Below, in pieces: positions 8,222 to 16,492 of a DNA stretch of 64,000 nucleotides (position 1 is the stretch's first letter; each line of letters starts with the position of its first letter). Below the pieces are notes generated by a model. That model was given only the letters and a program-made list of their open reading frames with translations, searched no databases and was not told the origin of the DNA. A program made the translations under genes and the position numbers. Source of the DNA: an uncultured Atopobiaceae bacterium (GTDB lineage Bacteria; Actinomycetota; Coriobacteriia; Coriobacteriales; Atopobiaceae); assembly GCA_944321515.1 (NCBI GenBank), contig CALULO010000001.1:248001-312000 (forward strand), written 5' to 3'.

Positions 8222-9177
8222 GAGAGGCCCTCCTTGACGGTGTTGACGAGGTCGTCCGCGGTGAGGTGGAAATCGCGCTGGAGCCACGCCGGGTCGCCGA
8301 CCTGGCCAAAGCGCTCTTTCACGCCATGACGGACCAGCTTGACGCCGGCGCCAGCCTCGGCGAGGGTCGCAGCCACGGCGTCACCGAGGCCGCCGATCAC
8401 GCCATGGTTCTCGAAGGTCACGACGAGCTTCTTGCCAGCGGCCTGCTCGAGGACGAGCTGCTCGTCGAGCGGCTTGACGCAGAACGTGTCGACCACGGAG
8501 CAGTCAACACCCTGCTCTGCGAGAGCCTCAGCGGCGTCGAGCGCCTCGCTGACGAGCTGCCCGCAGGCGATGATGAGGGCGTCGGAGCCGTCGCGCAGGA
8601 GGTTGCCCTTCCCGAACTCGAACGTGGAGCCGGGCTCGTAGACGTTGCGCACGTCCTTGCGGTTGGCCCTGATGTAGTGGATGCCCTCGAGCTTGGCGTA
8701 CTCGGCAACGATCCAGCGCATCTGGGTCTCGTCGGCGGGGTCGCAGACGATGGCGCCGGGGATGGAGCGCATGAGCGCCATGTCCTCCCACGTCGTGTGG
8801 GTGCCGCCGTTGATCCCTACGCAGAATCCGGGGTCGGACCCGAAGATGTTGATGGTGTTGTGCGCGTAGGCCCCGGACAGGAAGATCTGATCGAAAACGC
8901 GGCGCGTCGAGAACGGCCCGAAGGTGTGCGTGAAGGGGTGATAGCCCTCGGACGACATGCCCGCGGCCACGCCAATCATGTTGGCCTCCGCGATGCCGCA
9001 CTGGATGAAGCGGCGGGGGTACTTCTTTGCGATGTTGGTGAAGCGGCTCGCACCGCCCAGGTCGGCCTCGAGGGCAACGACACGCTCGTCGAGCTCCATT
9101 GCCTGCTCGATGGAGTCAACCATGACGTCACGAAGCTCCGCACCCTTCTTGGTGCGGTCCTTGGCTAGCGTGAACAC
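8218..9177 (-). CDS. Transketolase, C-terminal subunit (split enzyme)
   Basis: 319-residue second half of a split transketolase, carrying the pyrimidine-binding and C-terminal domains. The pyrimidine domain includes [20 protein letters not shown] with the glutamate that activates thiamine diphosphate. [10 protein letters not shown]-like and [13 protein letters not shown] segments follow. It starts at GTG 9177 immediately after the TAA of the N-terminal subunit gene. The two polypeptides together make one two-carbon transfer enzyme. Split transketolases are common in Firmicutes and Actinobacteria; related pairs act on apulose-4-phosphate or sulfofructose, so substrate cannot be read from sequence alone. 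Confidence 0.92.
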   Translation of the reverse strand: MFTLAKDRTKKGAELRDVMVDSIEQAMELDERVVALEADLGGASRFTNIAKKYPRRFIQCGIAEANMIGVAAGMSSEGYHPFTHTFGPFSTRRVFDQIFLSGAYAHNTINIFGSDPGFCVGINGGTHTTWEDMALMRSIPGAIVCDPADETQMRWIVAEYAKLEGIHYIRANRKDVRNVYEPGSTFEFGKGNLLRDGSDALIIACGQLVSEALDAAEALAEQGVDCSVVDTFCVKPLDEQLVLEQAAGKKLVVTFENHGVIGGLGDAVAATLAEAGAGVKLVRHGVKERFGQVGDPAWLQRDFHLTADDLVNTVKEGLS

Positions 9178-10032
9178 TTATGCCTCACTCCCCTCGATGT
9201 AGGCGTTCAGCTCTGCGATGGCGGCGTCGGCGGCCTCGCGGCAGGCGGGGTCGAAGAACTTCACCGAGTGGTTCCCGGGATAGGTCTCGAAGAACGGGAC
9301 GCCAGCACCCTTTACGGTGTCAAGCACCACGCAGGTTGCGGAGTCCGTGACAGCCTCGGCGCGGTCGAGGGCGGCATCGAGAGCCTCGATGTCCTGGCCG
9401 TCGACGGTCTCGACGGCAAAGCCGAAGGCACGCATCTTCTCAGCGATGTCGAAGGGGTTGATTACCTCCTCGAGTGGGCCGTCGAGCTGGCGCTTGTTCC
9501 AGTCGATGATGACCACACAGTTGTTCAGCTTGTAGTGGGCGATGTACTGGAACGCCTCCCAGCACTGGCCCTCGTTGAGCTCGCCGTCGCCCACGATGAG
9601 GTAGACGCGACGGTCGCTGCCCTTCATGCGCAGCGCGGTGGCGATGCCGGCGGCGGTGGAGGTGCCCTGGCCCAGGGAGCCGGTGGTCATGTCCACGCCC
9701 GGGGTCTTGGTGCGGTCCGGATGGGACGGCAGGTTGGTGCCGCCCTGGTTGAGGGTGAGCAGCATCTCACGATCAAAGAAACCGCTCTCGGCGAGCGCCG
9801 AGTACCAGGCGGGGCCGGCGTGGCCCTTGGAGAGCACCACGCGGTCGCGGCCCTCCCAGCGAGGGTTCTTGGGGTCGTAGCTAAGGCGGCGGCCGTACAG
9901 CACGCTCATGAGCTCCACGATGGACATGGAGCCACCAAGGTGTCCGGAGCCGGCCTTCTCCAGCATGACGAGGATGTCGCGGCGAATCTTGGCCGCCAGC
10001 AGCTTGAGCTCGGAAAGCTCCTCAGGCGTCAT
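9178..10032 (-). CDS. Transketolase, N-terminal subunit (split enzyme)
   Basis: 284-residue thiamine-diphosphate-binding half. It contains KAGSGHLGGSMSIVELMSVL (cofactor His region), LSKGHAGPAWYSAL, SLGQGTSTAAGIA and the ThDP/Mg motif GDGELNEGQCWEA followed by NKRQLDG. Its gene directly precedes the C-terminal subunit gene with no gap. GAAGG lies upstream of the ATG. A strong terminator-like hairpin separates it from the PTS IIB gene upstream, so it may be expressed at a different level from the transporter. Confidence 0.93.
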   Translation of the reverse strand: MTPEELSELKLLAAKIRRDILVMLEKAGSGHLGGSMSIVELMSVLYGRRLSYDPKNPRWEGRDRVVLSKGHAGPAWYSALAESGFFDREMLLTLNQGGTNLPSHPDRTKTPGVDMTTGSLGQGTSTAAGIATALRMKGSDRRVYLIVGDGELNEGQCWEAFQYIAHYKLNNCVVIIDWNKRQLDGPLEEVINPFDIAEKMRAFGFAVETVDGQDIEALDAALDRAEAVTDSATCVVLDTVKGAGVPFFETYPGNHSVKFFDPACREAADAAIAELNAYIEGSEA

Positions 10033-10070
10033 GTGAGTTTACCTTCTTTCCTGTCTTCTCTTGACCTATA

Positions 10071-10105
10071 CACAAAAGGGGAGCCCGTGCGTGGACGGGC
10101 TCCCC
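10071..10105 (-). terminator. Hairpin terminator inside the operon, between IIB and transketolase
   Basis: GGGGAGCCCGT (10078-10088) and ACGGGCTCCCC (10095-10105) make a perfect 11-bp stem. On the minus strand it is followed by TTTTGTG. It sits between the PTS IIB stop and the transketolase start, so it should end or reduce transcription from the PTS genes into the enzyme genes. Confidence 0.75.
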
Positions 10106-10123
10106 CCTTCGGTCGAGTGTGCC

Positions 10124-10408
10124 TTACGCCTCGAGCTTGGCGCGCAGCTTCTCCTCGAGCTCGCCCTTGTCGACGATGTTCTGGAGGACGATGATCTCGT
10201 CCTTGTCGACGTCCTTGATGAAGTCAGCGAGGTCGCGACCGACGACGAAGAGGTCGGCGGCGCCGGGGTGGACATCGGAGGTGGTGGAGTGGACAACCTC
10301 CACGCCCTCGACGCCCATCTTCTTGAGGACGTCCTGGATGTTCATCTCGACCATGAGGCTCGAGCCGAGGCCAGAACCACAAGCGCACATAATCTTTCTA
10401 ACCTGCAT
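10124..10408 (-). CDS. PTS IIB component, ascorbate (SgaB/UlaB) type
   Basis: 94-residue cytoplasmic phosphocarrier. The phosphorylated cysteine sits in the P-loop MCACGSGLGSS (residues 7-17), the standard IIB motif. It passes phosphate from IIA to the sugar carried by the IIC membrane protein encoded upstream. AAGGAAG precedes the ATG. The ascorbate family also transports other, largely unidentified, sugars and sugar acids, so the substrate is open. Confidence 0.9.
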   Translation of the reverse strand: MQVRKIMCACGSGLGSSLMVEMNIQDVLKKMGVEGVEVVHSTTSDVHPGAADLFVVGRDLADFIKDVDKDEIIVLQNIVDKGELEEKLRAKLEA

Positions 10409-10451
10409 CTGTGTACTTCCTTTCTGTAGTGACGGCTGGCGTCACACTAGG

Positions 10452-11867
10452 CTACTCCTTGGCCTTAGGCTTGGGAGCAACGACGTTGTAGATAATCGGC
10501 AGGAGGAAGCAGACGACGCAGATGGCGAACAGCGGCCAGCCGGGGACAGCCTGGGCAAGGTTGCCGAAGACGATGCCGAGCCAGGAGAAGTCGGCGTCGG
10601 AGAAGGTCGCCGAGGTGAAGCCGAGGTTCGTGAAGACCGGCATGCAGATGGCGGGCAGGAACGTGATGAGCAGGCCGTGGGCGAAGGCGCCGGCGATGCA
10701 GCCCTTGAGGCCGCCCTCAGCGTTGCCGAAGACACCAGCGGTAGCGCCACAGAAGAAGTGCGGGACGACACCGGGGAGGATGAGGGCAACCGGGAAGAGG
10801 CTTGCGTCGATGAGGGTGAGGATGATGAGGCCCACGACGCCGGCGACGAAGGAGACCAGGAAGCCGATGATGACGGCGTTAGGGGCGTACGGGAAGCAAA
10901 CCGGGCAGTCGATGGCGGGCTTGGCGCCAGGCACGAGCTTCTCGGCAATGCCCTTGAAGGCGGGGACGATCTCGCCGACGATCAGGCGGACGCCGGAGAG
11001 GATGATGTAGACGCCGCCGGCGAAGGACATGCCAGAGGTGAAGGACCAGACGAGCCAGTTGGTCTTGGTCTCGGTGCCGACGTTGAGGAGCTCGTTGAGG
11101 TAGCTGAACTGCGTCGGATCCTCGGCGAGAATGCCGCGGCCAACGGCCACGCCCGTGACGATGATGAAGATGACCATCATCGTGATGGAGATGGAGACCG
11201 TGGTGTCGCGCAGGAAGATGAGGCGCTTGGGGAAGTTCACGTCCTCGGTGGACTTGCCGCCCTTGAAGAAGTGGCCGATCCAGCCGGCAAAGGCATAGCC
11301 GATGCCGCCGAAGTGACCGAAGGCGATGTCGTTGGAGCGGGTCACCTTACGGAAGGTGGGCTGGCAGTAGGCCGGAGAGAGAACCATGATGAGGCCGAGC
11401 AGGCAGCCGCCGGCAACGTAGAGGGTCCAGCCCTCAAGGCCGCCGATAGAGAGGACGACGGCGAGCATGCACGCCATGTAGAGCGTGTGGTGACCGGTCA
11501 GGAAGATGTACGGCATGCGAGAGAAGCGAGCCAGCACGATGTTGAGAATCATGCCAACGCACATGATGAGTGCCGACGCCTGGCCGAAGTCGTTGAGGGC
11601 CATCGAGACGACGGCCTCGTTGTTAGGAACGACGCCCTGCATGTTGAAGGCGTAGTTGAAGACCTCGCCGAAGGCGTTCAGCGAGCCGGACTGCAGGAAT
11701 GCAGAGCCGGCGTTGAGGACCAGGAAGCCCACGATGGTCTTGATGGTGCCGGAAACGATGTCCTCAATGGGCTTGCCCTGGAGCGCAAGACCGAGGAGCG
11801 CGAGAAGGCCGACGAGGATTGCCGGCGTCGACAGGATGTTGACAAAGAAGTCGAGTACTGCCTGCAT
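10452..11867 (-). CDS. PTS IIC permease, ascorbate (UlaA) family
   Basis: 471-residue integral membrane permease with about eleven hydrophobic segments. It is recognisable by MQAVLDFFVNILSTPAILVG at the start, TGHHTLYMACMLAV and CFPYAPNAVIIGFLVSF. Length matches UlaA (about 465). It imports and phosphorylates its sugar with the IIA and IIB proteins encoded on either side. No ascorbate catabolic enzymes (UlaG, UlaD, UlaE, UlaF) are visible in the window; transketolase and DeoC follow instead. That argues against ascorbate as the substrate. Confidence 0.92.
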   Translation of the reverse strand: MQAVLDFFVNILSTPAILVGLLALLGLALQGKPIEDIVSGTIKTIVGFLVLNAGSAFLQSGSLNAFGEVFNYAFNMQGVVPNNEAVVSMALNDFGQASALIMCVGMILNIVLARFSRMPYIFLTGHHTLYMACMLAVVLSIGGLEGWTLYVAGGCLLGLIMVLSPAYCQPTFRKVTRSNDIAFGHFGGIGYAFAGWIGHFFKGGKSTEDVNFPKRLIFLRDTTVSISITMMVIFIIVTGVAVGRGILAEDPTQFSYLNELLNVGTETKTNWLVWSFTSGMSFAGGVYIILSGVRLIVGEIVPAFKGIAEKLVPGAKPAIDCPVCFPYAPNAVIIGFLVSFVAGVVGLIILTLIDASLFPVALILPGVVPHFFCGATAGVFGNAEGGLKGCIAGAFAHGLLITFLPAICMPVFTNLGFTSATFSDADFSWLGIVFGNLAQAVPGWPLFAICVVCFLLPIIYNVVAPKPKAKE

Positions 11868-11960
11868 CTTCTCTACCTCACTTTCAAACTCGGGTCCATT
11901 TGTATTGCCATCTGCCGGGGCCTCTCCATGCCGCCGGCGCGAGAGCCAAAAGGCGGGGTG

Positions 11961-12413
11961 CTACTCTATGGGCGCAGTGAAGAAGGCGTAGACCTCGTCG
12001 GCCGTGTTGGCCTCGGCGATCTTCGTGATGTTATCGGGGTCGCAGAACATGGTGGCCAGGCGCCTCATAACCTCGATGTGGCCATCGGCGTCTGTTGCCG
12101 CAAGCGTAACAAGGACGCGCACGTCCGGGCCCTCCTCCTTGAAGCGCACGGGGCGGCGAAGGACGGTAACCGCAAGCTGGCGCTTGAGGACGCCCTGATC
12201 GGGACGAGCGTGGAGCAGGGCAAGGTCGGGGCAGATAACGAAGTAGGGTCCGAACTCCTTGGCGTTAGAGATGATTCCATCGATGTAGCGCGCCTCGACG
12301 TAGCCCTGGTCGACAAGCGGCTGGACGGCAACGCGCACGGACTCCTCCCAAGAGTCAACGCCCTCGACGATCTGAACGTTCTCTCGCTTGAGCATTTCCG
12401 CCATTCCGGCCAT
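11961..12413 (-). CDS. PTS IIA component, mannitol/fructose (UlaC-like) type
   Basis: 150-residue phosphocarrier. The active histidine is in LLHARPDQGV (about residues 66-75), the counterpart of the family motif PHARP. It accepts phosphate from HPr and hands it to IIB. It is the first gene of the operon IIA-IIC-IIB-transketolase N-C-deoC. A 93-base gap without a terminator lies between it and IIC. A tandem operator overlaps the expected -35 region upstream. Confidence 0.9.
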   Translation of the reverse strand: MAGMAEMLKRENVQIVEGVDSWEESVRVAVQPLVDQGYVEARYIDGIISNAKEFGPYFVICPDLALLHARPDQGVLKRQLAVTVLRRPVRFKEEGPDVRVLVTLAATDADGHIEVMRRLATMFCDPDNITKIAEANTADEVYAFFTAPIE

Positions 12414-12446
12414 TCGCGTCCCTTCTCCTTGTTTTCAGACCTGTTC

Positions 12447-12481
12447 ACTATAGCGCGTTGTTTTCCTGTTTCTTCCTGTTT
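12447..12481 (-). promoter_or_regulatory. Promoter and tandem DeoR-type operator of the PTS operon
   Basis: TATAGT on the minus strand (12452-12447) is the -10 element. Ten bases upstream lies TTTCCTGTTTCTTCCTGTTT (12462-12481, plus strand), two copies of TTCCTGTTT exactly 10 bp apart. It covers the position of the -35 box. The same 20-bp element, with one base changed, lies upstream of the transaldolase gene. Confidence 0.6.
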
Positions 12482-12618
12482 TGTACACAGTTCTTTCAAA
12501 TACGGTTCTTGCTCGGTGAACGGTATATAAAAACGCCCTGAACGTTTTAGCTCAGAGTCGTTGTCATTCGCTTATGCTAGTAAGTGCTTCATTTGAGTCG
12601 GAAAGGCACGGACCAGGC

Positions 12619-13425
12619 GTGTTCCCAAAGCAGCGACGCAAGACGATTCTCGAGCTCATCAATTCAAAAGGGCACGTCACCGTTGACGCGCTCTCCCGTG
12701 AGTTCGGCGTGAGCGTTGACAGCATTCGCAAGGACCTTAAGTTCCTCGCAGACCAGGGACTGTGTCGGCGCGAGTACGGTGGGGCCGTACGCGTTAGAGA
12801 ATCTTCAGGCATCGGAGAACCCGACGGCGTCCCGGTGATAAGTGACTCACCCGCAATTGCAAACGTCGCCGACGACACCGTCCTCGGTGACGAAGGACGC
12901 AAGGCCGTCGCCCGGCGCGCTTACATGGAAATCAACGACGGAGACGCCATCTTCCTGGACATCTCAAAGACCAACCTCTATCTCGCCGACCTCATCGCCC
13001 AGGGCGACAAGCGCCTCATCGTAACGACCAACATGCTTGAAATCCCCCAGCGACTCGCCAACAACCCAAAGGTCACGGCTCTCGCGACGGGCGGCTATCT
13101 AAATACTCAGCTCACCGGCTTCATCGGGTCGGCGACCATCAGTCTTCTTGAGCCCCTGCTCTTCGCAAAGGCATTCATCGGCGCCAACGGCGTCGATCTT
13201 GAGACGAGCGCCGTGCTCACCGACGGGATGGACGATGGCATGGTGAAGCAGAAGGTGCTCAAGAACGCGTCGCATCGATTCCTGCTCGCGGACCGTGCGA
13301 AGTTCCTCACCCGAAAGGGATACCGCTTCGCCTCGATCAACGACTTCACCGCAGTCATTACCGACGAGTCTGATCCCAAGACGCTCGCCGCTATATTCAG
13401 GACGGGGACGCCAGTCCTCTGCTAG
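12619..13425 (+). CDS. DeoR-family transcriptional regulator
   Basis: DNA-binding repressor/activator divergently placed from the PTS operon. The N-terminal helix-turn-helix reads KQRRKTILELINSKGHVTVDALSREFGVSVDSIRKDL in sense, truncated here to the key words QRR..IL and VSxDSIRKDL. The C-terminal DeoRC sensor domain contains GDAIFLDISKTNLYLA and VDLETSAVLTDG, and normally binds a sugar phosphate. I choose GTG 12619 (268 residues), 12 bases after GGAAAGG and matching the family N-terminus. An in-frame ATG at 12574 lacks a ribosome site. It most likely controls the adjacent operon and the transaldolase gene through the shared tandem operator. Confidence 0.9.
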   Translation: MFPKQRRKTILELINSKGHVTVDALSREFGVSVDSIRKDLKFLADQGLCRREYGGAVRVRESSGIGEPDGVPVISDSPAIANVADDTVLGDEGRKAVARRAYMEINDGDAIFLDISKTNLYLADLIAQGDKRLIVTTNMLEIPQRLANNPKVTALATGGYLNTQLTGFIGSATISLLEPLLFAKAFIGANGVDLETSAVLTDGMDDGMVKQKVLKNASHRFLLADRAKFLTRKGYRFASINDFTAVITDESDPKTLAAIFRTGTPVLC

Positions 13426-13457
13426 ACGCCCCCGTCACGCGAGCTCAATCTGCCTCG

Positions 13458-13486
13458 CTCAAGAAACGCGCCGCCGGCCTCGGCGC
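13458..13486 (-). terminator. Possible transaldolase terminator
   Basis: GCGCCG (13468-13473) and CGGCGC (13481-13486) form a short stem; on the minus strand GTTTCTTGAG follows. It lies just beyond the transaldolase stop, between convergent genes. Confidence 0.4.
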
Positions 13487-13500
13487 TCTCGCTAGAGGGG

Positions 13501-14169
13501 TTAGCCGAAGAGGTGATCACGACCGTAGGCAGCCTGCCAGTTTGCACTGAACTCCTCGACGGCCTTCTCGGTACCCGGGTGTTCCATCATGAGCGAGACG
13601 ATGTTGGGCGGCAGGGTCAGAGCGTGGATGCCGACACGGATAAGCTCGTGGACCTCCTCGACGTTGTGGAACGAGGCTCCCATGACCTTGGCGTCAAGTC
13701 CATTGACCGTCACCATCTCAATGAGGTCAATGACGCGCTCGACGCCGTCGCCGTAGTTGCACATCCGGTTGACGTAGGGTGCCAGGTAGTCAGCGCCGTT
13801 CATCGCGGCGAGAAATCCCTGCTCGGCGGAGTGGATGCCGGTGGCCAGGACGTTCAGTCCCTCCTGCTTCGCGGCCTTAATGGCACGCATCCCCTCGCGC
13901 GTCACGGGAATCTTGGCATAGGTGTTCTCGGGACGCAGCGCGTTGATGGCACGGGCCTCCTCCATGATCCCCTCGAAGTCCGTGCGCACCACCTGGGCAA
14001 AGAACTTCTGATCAGGGCGCAGATATGCCAGGATGTCGCCAATGGCCTGCTCGGGATACTTGCCGCTCTTGATTACGATGGAGGGGTTGGTGGTCACGCC
14101 GGAGATGGTGAGCAGGGAGTCAATCTCCTTGATGGCGGCAAGGTCGGCAGAGTCAACAATGAGTTCCAT
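13501..14169 (-). CDS. Transaldolase-like protein (fructose-6-phosphate aldolase/TalC type)
   Basis: 222-residue short transaldolase of the FSA/TalC subgroup (about 215-220 residues), starting MELIVDSADLAAIKEI. It contains TTNPSIV and the catalytic lysine region ENTYAKIPVT. The short form transfers dihydroxyacetone units in the pentose-phosphate pathway or works as an aldolase. The upstream region carries the same tandem TTCCTGTTT operator as the PTS/transketolase/deoC operon, so it belongs to the same regulon. Placing it beside the DeoR regulator fits a pathway ending in glyceraldehyde-3-phosphate and fructose-6-phosphate. Confidence 0.9.
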   Translation of the reverse strand: MELIVDSADLAAIKEIDSLLTISGVTTNPSIVIKSGKYPEQAIGDILAYLRPDQKFFAQVVRTDFEGIMEEARAINALRPENTYAKIPVTREGMRAIKAAKQEGLNVLATGIHSAEQGFLAAMNGADYLAPYVNRMCNYGDGVERVIDLIEMVTVNGLDAKVMGASFHNVEEVHELIRVGIHALTLPPNIVSLMMEHPGTEKAVEEFSANWQAAYGRDHLFG

Positions 14170-14223
14170 GTAGGGGTCCTTTCCACGGGTGTCGCAGACG
14201 CCGCGGCACGTCCTTCTCGCCTG

Positions 14224-14277
14224 ACTCTACACGGTTGCATGGTGCCAGGGGACTGGATTTCCTGTTTTTTCCTGTTT
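14224..14277 (-). promoter_or_regulatory. Tandem DeoR-type operator upstream of transaldolase
   Basis: TTTCCTGTTTTTTCCTGTTT (14258-14277) repeats the element upstream of the PTS operon with a single C-to-T change; the half sites TTCCTGTTT are again 10 bp apart. A weaker -10-like TAGAGT lies on the minus strand at 14229-14224. Confidence 0.55.
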
Positions 14278-14326
14278 CGGGGCAATGGGGGACGCGGGCG
14301 GCGGGCGAAGAGCCACCTGACCGTAC

Positions 14327-14364
14327 AAAAAGCCCCCGGCCGCGGAAACTCCGCCGCCGGGGGC
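14327..14364 (-). terminator. Terminator after tRNA-Lys
   Basis: A long hairpin with GCCCCCGG/CCGGGGGC outer arms (14332-14364) runs on the minus strand into TTTTTG. It lies 11 bases after the CCA end of tRNA-Lys. Confidence 0.85.
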
Positions 14365-14374
14365 GTGCTCTTAG

Positions 14375-14450
14375 TGGTGCGCCGTCAGGGCTTCGAACCC
14401 TGGACCTTGGGATTAAAAGTCCCCTGCTCTACCAGCTGAGCTAACGGCGC
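14375..14450 (-). tRNA. tRNA-Lys(TTT)
   Basis: The minus strand begins GCGCCGTTAGCTCAGCTGG and folds to a full cloverleaf: acceptor GCGCCGT/ACGGCGC, anticodon loop CTTTTAA with anticodon TTT, T-arm GGTTCGAA. Discriminator A and an encoded CCA end the gene at 14375. Confidence 0.97.
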
Positions 14451-14480
14451 GCAGGCTCGATTCTACCACGCGGGCGGGCT

Positions 14481-15761
14481 CTACTCCCAGGTCCACTGGC
14501 CGTTCACGAAGACCGGGGTCTCGGTGCCGTCGGCCGCGACGCCGTAGATGTTGAGGTCATCGGACCCAATCATGAAGTCGACGTGGGTGCTGCTCTGGTT
14601 GACGCCGTGCGAGAGCAGGGCGTCCTTGCTCAGGCTCACGCCGCCCATGATGCACTCCGGAAAGCCGTTGCCCAACGCCAGGTGACAGCTTGCGTTCTCG
14701 TCGTAGAGGGTGCTGAAGAAAAGGGTCTCGCTCTGTCGAATGGGGGTGTTCTTGGAAACGAGGGCCACCTCCCCAAGGCGACAGGACCCCTCGTCCGTCT
14801 CGATGATGTGTCGCAGCACCTCGCGCCCCTGCTCCGCCCCGTAGTCGACCACGCGGCCGCCCTCGAAGCGCAGCCAGAAGTCGCGCACCGTCTGTCCGGA
14901 GTGGACCAGCGGGAGCGATGAGTACACCACGCCGTCGGCGCGCTGGCGGTCCGGCGAGGTGAAGACCTCCTCGGTGGGGATGTTGGGGAAGAACGTCACG
15001 CCGTCCTGCGTCCGGCCCGCGCCGCCGTCCCAAACGTGGCCGTCGGTCAGCCCCACGGTGAGGTTGGTGCCGTTCTCGGACTCGTAGCGCAGGGCGTCGA
15101 AGCGATGTGAGTTCAGGAATCGCTTGGTCTTCTCGAATGAAGCGTTGTGCGTCTCCCAAGCGCTCTCCGGGTCCTCGCCGTCGGCACGGGAGACCTCGAG
15201 GATGAGCACCCAGAGACGGTAGAGCGCCTCGTCCTGGGAGAGGTCGGGGAAGACCTCGTGCGCCCATGCCCGCACGGGCACGCCGGCTATGCACCATGCG
15301 TTGCGCCCGAAGTCCATGCCGTCGCGGAAGGCCCGGCACTCCGTGTTGCGCGCGCGTGCGGCGGCAGCAGGCTTGGCCGGGTCGATCCTCTTGAGCGCGG
15401 AGGGATCCGAGCCCTCCAGGAACAGGAACGCCGCACCGGCATCTGCGAGGGAGTTGAGCTGCTCAACCTGCCAGGAGGGCGTGGACTCAAAGAAGCCGAG
15501 GTCGCAGTTCTCATAGGTGAGCCGCGTGACCTCGTCGTCCTTCCAGATTACGGTGACGTGGCCCGCGCCCGCCCGATAGGCCGCGGCGACTACACGGCGC
15601 GCAAAGTCCGCGCGCTCCACAGGCGTCTGCAGCACGAGCTCCTGACCGCGGCGCAATGAGACCCCCTTGCGCACAAGAAGGTTTGCGTAGAGGTCAAGCT
15701 GGTCAGAGAGGGCCTCGGTAGCGAGACGGCACTCCTCGGCGGTCATGGGGATGGGTGCCAC
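14481..15761 (-). CDS. M29-family aminopeptidase (PepS/AmpS type)
   Basis: Cytoplasmic metal-dependent aminopeptidase, 426 residues, about the family length (410). I start at GTG 15761 (VAPIPMTAEE), six bases after AAAGGA; the longer open frame upstream crosses tRNA-Gly and cannot be coding. Family blocks seen are NIPTEEVFTSPDRQRADGVV and, near the end, the metal-binding SSTHVDFMIGS followed by the closing motif of the family. Acidic and histidine metal ligands appear intact. It stands alone between two tRNA genes. Confidence 0.9.
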   Translation of the reverse strand: MAPIPMTAEECRLATEALSDQLDLYANLLVRKGVSLRRGQELVLQTPVERADFARRVVAAAYRAGAGHVTVIWKDDEVTRLTYENCDLGFFESTPSWQVEQLNSLADAGAAFLFLEGSDPSALKRIDPAKPAAAARARNTECRAFRDGMDFGRNAWCIAGVPVRAWAHEVFPDLSQDEALYRLWVLILEVSRADGEDPESAWETHNASFEKTKRFLNSHRFDALRYESENGTNLTVGLTDGHVWDGGAGRTQDGVTFFPNIPTEEVFTSPDRQRADGVVYSSLPLVHSGQTVRDFWLRFEGGRVVDYGAEQGREVLRHIIETDEGSCRLGEVALVSKNTPIRQSETLFFSTLYDENASCHLALGNGFPECIMGGVSLSKDALLSHGVNQSSTHVDFMIGSDDLNIYGVAADGTETPVFVNGQWTWE

Positions 15762-15820
15762 GGTCGTTCCTTTCACTCTTGGCGGCGCGGCAGGAAAGCC
15801 TCGCAGGCTTCTTCTACCCA

Positions 15821-15843
15821 ATAAAAAGGGCCCCGAAGGGCCC
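15821..15843 (-). terminator. Terminator after tRNA-Gly
   Basis: GGGCCC / GGGCCC hairpin (about 15828-15843) followed on the minus strand by TTTTTAT. It lies ten bases beyond the tRNA-Gly CCA and upstream of the aminopeptidase start. Confidence 0.8.
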
Positions 15844-15852
15844 GAAGGTTTC

Positions 15853-15927
15853 TGGAGCGGGCAACGGGACTCGAACCCGCGAATGTCAGCTTGGGAAGCT
15901 GATGCCTTACCACTTGGCGATGCCCGC
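15853..15927 (-). tRNA. tRNA-Gly(CCC)
   Basis: The minus strand starts GCGGGCATCGCCAAGTGG. Acceptor GCGGGCA pairs with TGCCCGC, the anticodon loop is TTCCCAA (anticodon CCC), the T-arm is GGTTCGAG, and CCA is encoded. Confidence 0.96.
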
Positions 15928-16492
15928 GTGCGAAGGAAAGTATACCCGCCCGGGGCGCACGAGGGCAAGCGGCACGCAAAACCCACGAGTGCGACGGGGC
16001 GAAGGGTCGCCAAGCAAGCCCAGCCGAGCACCCGGGAGCGCCTCGCGCCGGGCAATCGTGTTTGTTTCGCGTCGACGAGACGCACCGAATCTTGGGGGAC
16101 ACCTCCTCGACCAAGCTGGCCGCCGCTTCTGAGCTGGGCGGGACGCGGCACCTCTGGGCCTCCTCGGAAGCCGCCCGGAAGTCTTGCGCATGCGTTCCGA
16201 AAGGGCCGGCGCGTAGGGTGCCGCCAGTGGCAGAACGGCAGGGAGCGGGGGCCTCTATGAAACATGTCGCCAGGTTGCGCGGGCAGAGGAAGCTTAGGCG
16301 GAGGTGCGGGTGGCAAGAGGGTACGCCACGTGGGCACCTCATCGGCGGTGACCCGCTTGGGGGTGGGCATCCGGCGGCTGTTGGCCATGCCGGGCGCGCC
16401 GTCTTGGCCGAGGCAACGCTTGACGCACGAAGGTAAGAAAGACGGGCAGAAGGGAACAAGCAGAGAAAGACCAACTCGGACAAGGAGGAGCA
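15928..16492. other. 565-base intergenic region with no recognised gene
   Basis: GC-rich stretch between the tRNA-Gly and glutaredoxin genes. Several open frames exist on both strands but their translations are Arg/Pro/Ala-rich, have no ribosome site and match no family I recognise. TATAC at 15941-15945 may belong to the tRNA promoter. I see no repeat or terminator. Confidence 0.4.

Noticed and set aside
14481-16388. Long N-terminal extension of the M29 aminopeptidase
   Set aside because: It would run through the terminator and tRNA-Gly; a GTG with a good ribosome site at 15761 gives the normal family length.
16062-16436. 124-codon frame in the tRNA-Gly to glutaredoxin gap
   Set aside because: Arg/Gly/Ala-rich translation, no ribosome site and no recognisable family.
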